Source: Gigaspora rosea (lineage: Eukaryota; Glomeromycota; Glomeromycetes; Diversisporales; Gigasporaceae). From it: 64,000 nt of DNA. The DNA is taken from positions 36,257-100,256 of the forward strand of contig QKWP01000430.1 in the NCBI GenBank assembly GCA_003550325.1. The letters are read 5' to 3'. This document shows positions 23,758-34,271 of this stretch, piece by piece. How positions within the stretch are numbered: the first letter of the stretch is position 1; each line of letters opens with the position of its first letter. The translations under genes and the position numbers were made by a program. Below the pieces are notes generated by a model. It had not been told where the DNA came from. It searched no databases and worked only from the letters and a program-made list of their open reading frames with translations.

Positions 23758-25052
23758 TTTTGGTGCCTTCTGGCAGAAATCATTTAAAACAGCTAGAACA
23801 CTAGAACATCTTTCCTTTTCTCTGCAAGGATATATCTTGAGTTACCTCTCCTTTTCCTCTTCTCTCTTCTAATTAAGTATTTTTTTTTGGTTTTCCTGTC
23901 GAATTGAAAGAGATTCATTCAGAAGGGCATACTTGAAGCCTCTTGCATTTGTTGCACCAGTATTTTCTTGTCAAATTGAAAAGATTCATTCAAAAGAGCA
24001 TACTTGAAGCATCTGCTTTTGTAGCACTTATCTGTTTTGACATAGTAATTTAGAATCAGTTTTGCATTTTATTTTCTCCTCTAACAATTTTATAATAGAA
24101 ACCCCAAACCTGTTTAATTTAAATTTGGAACTGTAAATCTACTAACTATTTTCTTAGACCTCTAAATAAATAGAGCTTATCAAATCTATTTAGAACAAAT
24201 TGAAGCACATGATGCTAGTTATCCTTCTACCCTTGCTGTAGAAGTTCAACAAATTGTAAACCCTGACCTATCTTGTACAGTTTGCTATCCTTCTGTCTAA
24301 TATTTTTGAGCTTTTCGCACTTTTTGGAATTGATACCAACCAGCATATCTTGCTACTAGCTATACTTAACAAACTATTGCCAATTTTCATACTCTTTGCA
24401 ATCCTAATAATTATAACACAGTTAGAGCTGCACTAGAGATATTGTTTTTAGTTTACGCTATAATAATCCTCACCTTAACTCCACTAAAGTTATTGTCTCC
24501 TTTGAGAATACATTCAATTTCTCTTCAACCTTCCCTACCTCTTAATTATCAAAAAAACACTTTTGATCTATATATTGAAGGCACTACCCTAGCCACCCTA
24601 TTCAACTAGTCTGAATAACTGATACCTTCAACGACCTCTCACCTATCTTACACACCCAGGACCATGATAATGATATTTATATATTCAACTTATTCCTGCC
24701 CCACAATTTATATATAACGTATTCCCTGAAGAATTAGACGACCCAAATGGACCCTCCCATTCTCCTACTTTAGCCCCTTACAATGAAAATGCTACCCATA
24801 TTCAATTCCCCCTCTACTTCTTCTCCTATTGTTAAAAGCCCTTTAAATAACCCACCACCTCGCCCTAATACTCCTCCCCCAAATCGAGTTGCTTGATTTA
24901 TTCAAAATATTAATCTTTATACCTATTTTCAACACACACCTCAATCTACAACTACTCCCCAACCACCCATAGTTACTCAATTCTATTCTGAAAACCAATT
25001 TGCACCTGATACTACTCCTTTATACACTTCTTCTCTTCAATGTCAATGCCAA
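23758..25052 (+). other. Gypsy leader and 5' gag region, decayed
   Basis: It starts with a primer-binding-like site (TGGTGCCTTCTGGCAG, about 23761). It includes a direct duplication of about 65 bp (23896-23961 and 23966-24030, sharing ATTCATTCA and GCATACTTGAAGC). From about 24180 on, Pro/Thr-rich fragments in shifting frames suggest degraded N-terminal gag. Confidence 0.5.
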
Positions 25053-26330
25053 ATGCTTGATCCCCAACTAGAGTTTGTTTATCCTCAACTTACTGGGGCC
25101 TACCCAGACCAAGAAATTGCTGAACAAGTACCTCTTGAAAAAGAAATAAACCTAAGAAGAGAAAATTTTGAAAAAATAAATTTAGTTGGAATATTAGAAG
25201 AATTAGAAGGAATACAAATAAAAATAAATTATCTAGCTGAAGAACTAGAAGAAGAAGTACACTCAAAACTAAATTAGAAAAAACTATAAAAGAACCAGAA
25301 CTGGAAAGAAACATGGCTGATGAAGCTCTACTGAAGCAATGACTACTCTTGCCAATGCCCTTGGATGAGGTGGTAAAAAATCTCTAATCAAAATCAATTT
25401 CTGTCGAGGTGACGGAACCCAGGACCCTGTAATATAGCTGGAAGAATTTGAAAGAGCTGCTAAGGCTAACCACTAGAGTCCTGCTCGACAATTAGAACTT
25501 GCCTGTGCTTATATGAAGGATAATGCTCAAGAATGGTTTACAAGTCTTGAACATGCCCAACCCATTTTTATCATCGGCAATATGATCAAGAAGTTGATAA
25601 CATACATATCTATAGTTTCGCCCATCTTTTCAGAGAAAAGTTTAATACTACTAAACAAAAAGCCACCTGGCAAAAGCAATTATTTAAAATAAAACAAGAC
25701 ACAGATACAGTTAATACCTATATTAGCCCTTTTAAACATCTCAAAGGACGAGTAGATCCTAATGATGCTTTCCCTGAAGCTGTTATAATTCAATTCTTTA
25801 TTCAAGGACTACAGCCTGAATATGCTATGAATGTCCAAGCTGCCAAACCTGCTGAATTGGATAATGCTATCACTGAAGCAAGAAAATAGGAAACTGGTCA
25901 GTTAATAGCCTCTGCTCATAATGCAAATGATACCAAACAAGCTATTGAATGCCTTACCAAACACATCGCCAAGCTTAGCATAAATCTCGCTAAAAAACAA
26001 GCTGCTCCTCCTACTCCTACTCCTGCCTACTATACTGACCAAAGTAAGGACCGACCCCAATCTAATGTTAGAAATACCACATGCTATTATTGTGATCAAA
26101 AAAATATTTTATTCGAAATTGTCATACTTGGTACCAGGACAATAAAAGAGATTAACAAGGATACCAATCTCGTAATAGAAGCAATAATTACTCTTCTAGG
26201 AATAACTGATTCTATGACAGATCCAGATCCAGAAATAGAATCCAGTTCTGGAATAGAAATTATAACCACTCTGGATATAACTGATCCAAGAACCAAAGGC
26301 AGTCCCATGATAGATATAGAAATAGCTGAA
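25053..26330 (+). pseudogene. Gypsy gag, capsid and zinc knuckle, multiply frameshifted
   Basis: Fragments include an acidic coiled coil (25053-25277), then capsid-like blocks in changing frames: EEFERAAKAN, LACAYMKDNAQEWF, HLFREKFNTTKQKATW and FKIKQDTDTVNTYISPF. The hallmark FIQGLQPEYAMNVQAA follows (25400-25860). The Trp-Phe and QGLxxxxxxxV patterns are typical of Ty3/gypsy retrotransposon gag. A CYYCDQKN..RNC zinc-knuckle remnant follows near 26080-26120. At least one stop and several frameshifts interrupt it. Confidence 0.75.
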
Positions 26331-26364
26331 GCTATTGCTCCTCTAACTGATCCAGGTCTCGAAA

Positions 26365-26706
26365 TTGATCATCTACTTCTATCCTCATAATGTTTATACA
26401 CTTGACAATGCCAATGATTACACCTATGAACAATTCGAAGCCTTTTTGGTTAATAACTCTATTAGAACTGCTCTCACCAATTATTTGATTAAGGAACCCA
26501 AAACTACTCTGACCCAGACACCTACCTATACCACTCCTGTTAAATATAATATTAAACTTAATGGAAAGCCTTACCATGCCATAATTGATAGTGGTGATGC
26601 TGTCAGCATGATCTCTAGCCAAGTTGTAAGGGAACTTGGATTGAAAATAGAAGCACCTTCCTCTAGCCTTATAGTATTAGCCACTGGACCCTCTGTCCAA
26701 CCCTAG
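26365..26706 (+). pseudogene. Gypsy retropepsin-like aspartic protease fragment
   Basis: The 113-residue frame contains GKPYHAIIDSGDAVSMIS, the catalytic Asp-Ser-Gly motif of retroviral-type proteases, followed by VVRELGLKIE and the hydrophobic strand LIVLATG. The frame ends in TAG at 26706, and the continuation (NAISYLLLLGNDW, a typical LLGxDW end of these proteases) lies in the next frame. Confidence 0.75.
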
Positions 26707-26753
26707 GCATAATTAAAAACATATCTATTTAAATTGAAGGAACTACTATCTCT

Positions 26754-27302
26754 ATGGATGTTGAAGTAATGAATGCTATCTCTTACTTATTACTTCTAGG
26801 CAATGACTGGTCGCAGAAAGTGGATGCCAGTTATAGTTGGAAAAACAAAGCCTATATCCACAGGTGGAATAAGAAGAAAATTCACGTACCTACTACCTAT
26901 GAACATGATCAACCTTTACCTGCCCAACCTACAATTACTGATGAAAAGGAATTAGAAAAGTTTGAACAAGAATATTTTTGTTCAAAAGAAGCCTATATGA
27001 TAGAACTCGAACCTGATAATTGGACAACAGTTACTCACAGATCCAGACCCAATAACTCCTTCACTAAACAGAAATGTGGACGCTGCTACTCTTACAATGA
27101 TCTTTATGCTGACTGTCCCAACAATAAATGCTATTATTGCCATCATTATGGATACCTTACTGCATACTGCCCTAAACAAGCCCCCAAGCGAAATAATTGT
27201 AAGACATGTTCTCAACCTGGCTACCTGTATAAGAACTGTCCTGATAACCTATGTTATCAATGTAGAGAACATGAACACATTGGAGCTAACTGCCCCAAAT
27301 GA
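26754..27302 (+). pseudogene. Gypsy polyprotein segment with four CCHC/CCCC-type knuckles
   Basis: It begins with the protease end (LLLLGNDWSQKVDASYSWKN). After an acidic linker it has four tandem Cys knuckles: CGRCYSYNDLYADC, CYYCHHYGYLTAYC, CKTCSQPGYLYKNC and CYQCREHEHIGANC. Most lack the canonical His at position 3 of CX2CX4HX4C, so they are variant knuckles. A knuckle array downstream of the protease, in addition to the gag knuckle, is unusual for gypsy elements. Confidence 0.7.
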
Positions 27303-27717
27303 CCCAGATTCTAGAAAACCAAAGATATCAATGTGGTTGTCAACCTCAGGAAGTAAATGCCAAACGCTTACCTAACTATTTACACCTAAAGATTAACCAT
27401 TATTGTAAATGCAAAGTACACAATAGACCAGAAGATATTAGGCCCTCAGAGCAAACTTTAGTTTGCAAGGAATATTGGATTGATTTTTACCAAGACAAGC
27501 CTTGGACCAAGATAATTCTCAAAGTATTGAATTCTTCACTAATGGTGAAGGCCTAGGAATGCTAACAGAATGTAAGCTCTGCAGAGAACAAGGAATTAGA
27601 TCTAAAATGATTAAACTTGATTCTATTTAAGAGGATACTCAGTTTTGCAACCTCGAATGCTTGTATGCTTATAAAGCTGCCCAGGATATAGAATAGAATC
27701 CCAACTACAACCTAAGG
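27303..27717 (+). pseudogene. Cys-rich linker of the gypsy element, left of pogo insertion
   Basis: Frames contain CKCKVHNRPEDIRPSEQTL and further on CKLCREQGIRSK and CNLECLYAYKAAQD, so a second set of paired Cys residues is present. I do not recognise this domain. The reading resumes at 30152 after the transposon. Confidence 0.5.
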
Positions 27718-27719
27718 TA

Positions 27720-30149
27720 AAAAGGGGTAATTTGGCGAAGTTAACAATGCTATCGATTAAACTTTTTATTGACCCATGTAAAATTTTACATATTTGAAGT
27801 CACGAGACTATGCAATATTTAGAATAGTTCTATAAAAAAAAAAGGATATAATAATTGAAAATCGGTAAAGATCGCTGCTGTGCATATAGTACTAAAAAAT
27901 AGATCAAAGGGAAATTTGGCAAATTTAAATTATTAAGATTAAAATAATTTTTTTTACTTCTCTTTCTTTTTTTAAAGACCTTTCTGCTTTCCAAAAGTCT
28001 TTTGGGCTCTTTTTTCGTTTTTTTGTGCCAAAAGAAGTTCCCGTTCAGCTTTCTTTTGCGCTACTATCTCCTTTTTTTGGGCTGCTAGCTCCTTTTTTTG
28101 TCACGCTTCGTCGGCTTTACGTTCCACTTCCCTGTTCACTTCTTCTAATTGGCGCCAACTTTCTTCACTAGTGAGGAGCCGGGAAAATGGAAGTGTCTTT
28201 CTTTTTTTCCTAGGAGAAGGTAGATCAGACCCGGTCTGGTCTTCTGTAGTTGACTGTGAACTTTCTGTTGGAATGCGAGGAACCGGGTACTTAAGAACCG
28301 AACGTAGAGAGGACGTCCCAGGATTTTTGTAAGTATTTAGTTCTTCATTTGCTACTGAAATTTGTGACTTTAATAAAGCATTTTCATTCTTAAGTTTTAT
28401 ATTTTCTTCTATTAGTTGTTCAACATTTGAACGAGTAGAATGAAAATGCTTCGAATTAGTAGACTTTTGAACCGACGAAGATGATGTGGCTTGTTGAATA
28501 GAAGATTGACTAGACAAAGGTGAGATATTGAATCGTTCAGTTACTAATGATGGGTCTAAACGGTCAGAACTAATAGCTTTTGGGTCATACGGCCAAATAT
28601 CCGTCACTTTATAGGCATTACGAATGGCTTGTGTGGTGTAAGTATTAAGAAAAGCAAAACCAAAGGCTCTTGCGAAGGTTCGTTTGTTTACTATCATGCC
28701 ATCATTTTCATTACTGTATTTTTCACATGCCTTACTATATTCTTTTTTTAGTTTTGCGAAAGGAATTTCCGACGGTTGCAAAACATGGGTTGTATGCGGC
28801 GGAAGTGCATAAAGAAGGATCCCATTGTTACGACAAAAGTCAACAATTGTATAACTGATGTGACTACTATGACCATCTAACATTAGTAATACTGGTCGGG
28901 TAGGAGGGATCGATTGAATAAAATGATCAAGGTACATTTGAAATAGGTCTTCACGCATGTACCCTGTGCTTGTAAAGCCCATTACGGTTCCTGGTGGTGC
29001 TCCGTCGAGTAAACCAGGAATCGTACGAACACCTTTATAAATTATTAAAGGTGGAATATAAGATCCATCCGCTGAAATTGTGGGCGCAACTGAAATATGG
29101 TCATGAGAATTTCCCTGTGCAATTTTGTGGACTTGACGTGCACCTTTTTTCGCTATAACCTTTTCTAATTTAGGCACAATGACGAACCCAGTCTCATCCA
29201 TATTCCATATTTGTGCCGCGGAAAGCGAATTTTCATCGATAATTTGTTTAAGTTTTTTGAAATGGTCATCAACAATAGTTTTATTTGCTTTTTGTGCCCT
29301 TGCCTCTGATAAGTTTTGAGGAACACGAAAGGACAACTCGGGGTGGTCCTTCATAAAACGTTCCCACCAGTCTTGACCTGGCCCATCTTCTCCAAACGGG
29401 TGTGATCGTTTATTTAACTTCATCATTTCCATCACGCAATGATTAACCCCTCGTTTTGTTAAACCAAACCCGAGCTTCTGCATGTTAATGCAGTAGCCGA
29501 CAAGCTGATTTTCTTCATGACTGGTGAGAACGTTGGGTCACCCGGACATTTAGGGGGACCACCATTAGTAACTGCACGCCGAAGTGTAGTTTCCAAAAGA
29601 CCGAAGTCTTTCGCCAAGCTATTAATACTTGGAGGTTTGGACCCGAGAGGGCAATCATTTAACTTTTTAAGTGCAGCACTGATTGCATCACCTCTTTTAG
29701 CAGAAGAAGTTTTCATGTTTGAATAAATTTTTATTAAAAATTATTAAAATAAAAAAAGTTACAAAATTAAGTATAAAAGATCAAGATAACATGACGCGTG
29801 AAAATTTGCCGGTAAATATTGTTCTGTTTAGATGTTGTAGCAACATTAGTCGCACAAAATTGTTCGCATACTGTTCGCGTACTAAATTAAATGTCCATAC
29901 TTGCCGCGTTATGTTTAAGTTAGAATCCACGTGTATGTTATAAGTAGGGGTAATATGGCGAATTGGAAATAAATGAAAATATATCGTGACTCCATAATTG
30001 GATTTGAACAATTTTTTTACCATTCATATCCTCTCAATGAGAGGATTCGAATGGTATAAAAATTGTTCAGATCCGATCATAGGATCGCGATGTATTTATA
30101 TTTTTTTACAATTCGCCAAATTACCCCTATTCACCAAATTACCCCTTTT
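27720..30149 (-). mobile_element. Pogo/Tigger-like DNA transposon 1 (2430 bp)
   Basis: The ends are inverted repeats, AAAAGGGGTAATTTGGCGAA on the left and the complement of AAAAGGGGTAATTTGGTGAA on the right. TA flanks both sides (27718-27719 and 30150-30151). The TIR unit occurs twice at the right end (30108-30127 and 30130-30149). A perfect-looking hairpin (about 30005-30072, arms containing GAACAATTTTT and ATACCATTC) lies just inside. The interior encodes one minus-strand transposase. Confidence 0.88.
28101..29716 (-). pseudogene. Pogo-like transposase, single frameshift
   Basis: Cut-and-paste transposase of the Tc1/mariner-pogo group. The N-terminal frame (29716-29459) is an HTH of the psq/CENP-B type (SAALKKLNDCPLGSKPPSIN ... 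TTLRRAV). A lost base near 29520 shifts it to the main frame (29483-28101, 460 codons). That frame has the second DNA-binding half (WERFMKDHPELSFR) and the catalytic core WNMDETGF (Asp 1), VLLMLDGHSSH (Asp 2) and HVLQPSEIPFAKLKK. In most pogo relatives the last motif is QPLD; here it is QPSE, giving a DDE rather than DDD triad. A leucine-zipper-like coiled coil (ENIKLKNENALLKSQI) and a Lys-rich C-terminus (PRKKRK, nuclear localisation-like) follow. Confidence 0.88.
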
Positions 30150-30151
30150 TA

Positions 30152-31405
30152 TCTTATAGACTTGAGTACACTATTATACTGAATCCACAAGAAATGCTAA
30201 ACATGCATATGACCTTAACCAGAGCCGAATTTATCGACTCGCCCAAATACAGAATAGAGAAAGTGATGAAGACCTCTCTCATGCTCTCGAACCCCAAATA
30301 GCCAATTGATCCAACCAGGACTATACCTATGATGAAGTTAATATAATCATGAGAGCCTCTCAATACAATTGAGTGAAACTAAAGAAGAAGCCTTACAAAG
30401 AATTTTGGCTGAATCTTTCGATACTAGTCATCCAGATTTTGACCAAAGGAAAGCTATGAAAACTTACAAAGGAATTTCCAAGGAACCAATGGACTCTGTA
30501 AAAAATGTATTATGGTCAAAAAGAACACTGAGTTAGAACAATTTGACTCCTATTGTAAGGAATGTTATGAAGCACTTCACCCTGCCCAGATCCAGTAATT
30601 CTGCTGCCTCCAACCTCTCCACCATCAGAATCACCTATTGTTGCTCCCATAAAAACTGTGTCAACAACATTAGAACTGACAGATCTGATCCTTCTTCTTT
30701 AGGAACAGATTAAATAGCAGGCTCAAATTATTACTCTGCTACAAGAACAAGCTAAAACCTTTGAACACTATTACCAAACCATAAGGGAACTACAAGCTCG
30801 AGTTAATTATTTTGAAACCTTCTATCATCGACTAAGAGATTTGTATAATGAATCCTCTTCCTCTGCCGCTTCTGTATCTAATCTTAATAATGGTAATGCT
30901 CAAAATTTTTGAGTCATTCTGAGCAAGATCAAAAACTACTCAAAGATACAGACAATTCTAGACCCAGAATTATTCGAGAAATTTATACTGTGACTCAAGA
31001 AATAAAACCAAAAGTAGGACCCTTAAATACTTACCAAGAAGCTAAATTTCAATTTCAACAACTGCTTTTTGAATTTGCTGATCTCTTTGCAAAAGATATG
31101 ACTCAACTAGGTAAACTGATTTAGTCACCCATGAATCTTTACTGATAATGTACCTCTTGTTAGTTCTTGACCTTATATGGTGCCTCTACTGAACAAACTT
31201 TCATTAATAAAGAGGTACAATGAATGTTGGACAATAACTTAATAAAAGAGTCATTTAGCCCGTGGGCCTCTCCTGTTGTATTGGTAACAAAGAAAAATGG
31301 AAAAAAAAGATTTTGTATAGATTATAGAAAACTCAATGCATTACTAAGAAGGTCCAATACCCCTACCTCGAATAGATGAAATACTTGACCCACTTGCTAA
31401 AGCTA
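30152..31405 (+). pseudogene. Gypsy pol, spacer to start of reverse transcriptase
   Basis: Decayed frames lead to [24 protein letters not shown] and [10 protein letters not shown] (31255-31400), the first RT blocks of Ty3/gypsy elements. Before them, an acidic region (30909-31124) contains EAKFQFQQLLFEFADLFAKD, the usual pre-RT helix. Multiple stops and frame changes occur. Confidence 0.75.
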
Positions 31406-32353
31406 CAGTCATCCCTCTTTATAATCACCAAGTCCGTCGCACCCTATTTTGGTGATTTTAAAGAGGTGTAACTATAAATAAAATACCTCATTATGGTCAT
31501 CTATAGGTGAAATGTGGAGTGCTTCTATCTAAAACTTTTTTCTTACTAAGTTAACGATATATGCCCACTAATTGAAAGTTGTAAAACTCGTCGAGACGCA
31601 TCTAAAGGTGGCTAGATCATCCAAATCGGCCCAGTGGATAGCGAGATATCGTCGAAAAACGATTGGCCGACTATATAAAATCTCTATGTAAACAATATTT
31701 GTTTACATAAGAGATTTTATATAGTCAGCCAATCGTTTTTCCGTTAGATGCATCTCGACAAGCTCTACAATATTCAATTAGTGGGCATGTATCGTTAACT
31801 TAGTAAGAAACAAGTTTTATATGGAAGCACACCACATTTCGCCTATAGTGATTTTCATATGTAATCTCCATCACGGATTTTTATATAGTCGCCAATCATT
31901 TTTCGATGATAACTTGCCATCCACTAGGCCGATTTGGATGATCTAACCACTGTTAGATTCGTCTCGACGAGCTCTACAACTTTTAATTAGTGGAAATGTA
32001 TTGTTAACTTAGTAAGGAAAAAAGATTTAGATGGAAGCACTCCACATTTCGCCTATAGAATCACTCTTCAGTTGATAGGCGGATTATTAATTAATAGATA
32101 ATTTTAAATATACGTGAATATGAAAATTGGCCAATCAGATTATATAATCCATATTTAGTTAAAAATTGGTGACTATAATGAGGGTTTTTTATTAATAAAA
32201 TTGTTAAAAAATCAAATTTTCGTGGTGATAGTGATTATAAGCGATTTGTGACTATAATGAGGATTTTTTACTATGTTTGAGTCTGTCGCACAAAATTGGG
32301 TGCTTAAATAGAGGGGTGACTATATGGGGTGTGACTATAGGGAGGTCTGACTG
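31406..32353. mobile_element. TA-flanked non-autonomous transposon splitting the RT (948 bp)
   Basis: It starts CAGTCATCCCTCTTTATAAT and ends with the complement of CAGTCAGACCTCCCTATAGT, with TA on each side (31404-31405 and 32354-32355). Removing it and one TA joins GCT A and CC TAT TTT so that LAKAT is followed in frame by YFSTLDLMSRYWQ, the next RT motif. The subterminal repeats contain GTGACTATA-type units. CAGTC..ACCTC..TATA ends are typical of pogo/Tc1-type MITEs. It is non-coding. Confidence 0.88.
31501..32058. mobile_element. Foldback element nested in the MITE
   Basis: The left end CTATAGGTGAAATGTGGAGT (31501) is matched in inverted orientation at 31824-31848 and again at 32029-32058 (complement of CTATAGGCGAAATGTGGAGT). 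The centre (about 31655-31741) is a long hairpin of CGATTGG, TATATAAAATCTC and TGTAAACAAAT arms. The stretch 31849-32058 is a partial second copy of the right arm, which suggests two rounds of insertion or an internal duplication. Confidence 0.7.
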
Positions 32354-32355
32354 TA

Positions 32356-32540
32356 CCTATTTTTCTACCCTTGATCTCATGAGTAGATACTGGCAAGTAA
32401 AAGTACACCCAGAAAATAGAGAGAAAACTGCTTTCATCACTAGATATAGAATATACGAGTTCAATTTCATGCCCTTTGGACTGTGCAATGCTCCTGCTAC
32501 TTTTCAACATCTTATGGTGGATTTTACCTAAAGCCAACAT
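32356..32540 (+). pseudogene. Gypsy reverse transcriptase, central motifs
   Basis: The frame reads YFSTLDLMSRYWQVKV (catalytic Asp of RT), then EKTAFITRYRIYEFNFMPFG and LCNAPATFQHLM, all diagnostic of Ty3/gypsy RT. It breaks just before the segment leading to the second catalytic motif, which lies after the next insertions at 36306. Confidence 0.88.
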
Positions 32541-32946
32541 ATTTTATATATAGGCGCCAATTTTTAGCTGCAGTATAATCTAATTATCAAATAAAAATGC
32601 AGAAAAACTTAATATAATTTTAAATTTAATTAATAACATTTAAATTTTTGTTAATAAATTCAAATTTTGTTATATTTTTTTATATATAACCGCCAAAATT
32701 TTTGAATTATATATAAATCAAATATAAATTTAAATTAAAATAATGGTTTAAAAATAAAAGATATTTAAAAAATTTATTGATAGTTTAATAATTTAAACAA
32801 TAAGCTATTAAATTATCAAAAAATTTTTTAAATAACTTTTTTTTTTAAAGAGTTATAACAATTTAAAAATTTTTATAATTAAAAGGTGATGGCTTTAGGT
32901 GAATTCCACTATATGAATAAAAATTTACAAAGGTATAGCTTATAAA
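32541..32946. other. AT-rich insert of unknown class within the RT
   Basis: About 400 bp with no RT homology lies between LYIG (about 32572) and GIAYK (about 32930), which resumes as YVAVHLDD after the pogo element. The sequence is over 85% AT by eye, with GGCGCCAATTTTT and ACCGCCAAAATTTTT echoes. I find no inverted ends, so I cannot call its type. Confidence 0.5.
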
Positions 32947-34271
32947 TACTTTTGGCCCTCCCAAATCCAGTAAGTATGGTCGATGGGTTTTGTATCGATT
33001 TTGAGAGGGTATCAGATTTGAAAAATATCACATGACAACATGATGTTAATCCACCAATCAAATCATAGAGATTATTAAGTAATAACTGATATGTAATACT
33101 AAAACTATTTTAGCTATACATTATGTACCTGAATTAAACGATGCTGCATACATGTACAGTCTATCTGTATAGCTAATTTATAAAAAGTTTTTCACACGCA
33201 CCCCTAATTGAAAACCCATTTGATAATTTTTTAAATTTTTATTTGATTTATTTTACAATCTTGAGAGGATATTTATGTTTACTTTACCAACAGTCATTTC
33301 ACCAAATTTCATTTAGCTAATGTCACATAAGATCAGAGTAAGCATTTGATTAATACAGGTATATATTGTCATCTGGTGTAATACTGGCTAATTGAGCGTT
33401 GATGAAACGATTGTTGGTGAAGCAGGGCAAATCCGTTTATGCCAACCTGGTTCAATAGAGTTAACTTAAAAAAGAAACTGATCGAAATAAAAGGGAGGCG
33501 ATAAACCAAATTAAACGTGAGAATGTGTTTGTATACTTAAAAAAATGTTATTTGAATTCTAAATTAGCTTTGAATTCCTGATAGAATGAATAATGTGATC
33601 AAATAATTCAGGAATAAAATGCACCTGCATTATCCAAAATTTTAATGATATCAGGGAGCAGATTAGGTGAGACAGAGGTGGATTTTACAAAACCATTCTT
33701 TTTTCCATGTGATTTGGAAAGTACGGCATCCTAATATATTGTGTTCTTCATTTAAGCACAAGATATCTTCTGAAGGTTTGTATGTCAAATATAGTGTGTA
33801 TCATACTACAGCGATTAAGATCGATGCGATCTTTTAAGGCAGGTCAATTAAAAAGATCAAATGATCAAATTAATAATTTTATGTGAAATCTTGATTAAAA
33901 AATAAATTTATTAAAGACTATGTAAATAAAAAAAAACTTATCTGATTAATAATAGCTTGATTTAAAAATTCTGTTTCTTGCTACCGTAGGCCACCATCGT
34001 ATAAAAAAATTTTTTCTTACTGTTAATTATTTTGTTCAACCAAATTGTACATTTTTACATCTGTAATTATAATGGGAAAAAAAAGACAAAGTATTTTTAG
34101 CTGGAAATTTGCGTAATGATTAAAGGAAGAAGATATGTGAACATTTTCAAAAAAATCCATTACTTACTTAGAAAGAACTCGCGAAATGGGCCAAAAATGA
34201 GTTTAAGCTAGTTAAAGCTCCAGGCCAAAGTACAATTTCCAACATTTTGAAAAAAAGATGAATTTAATGAA

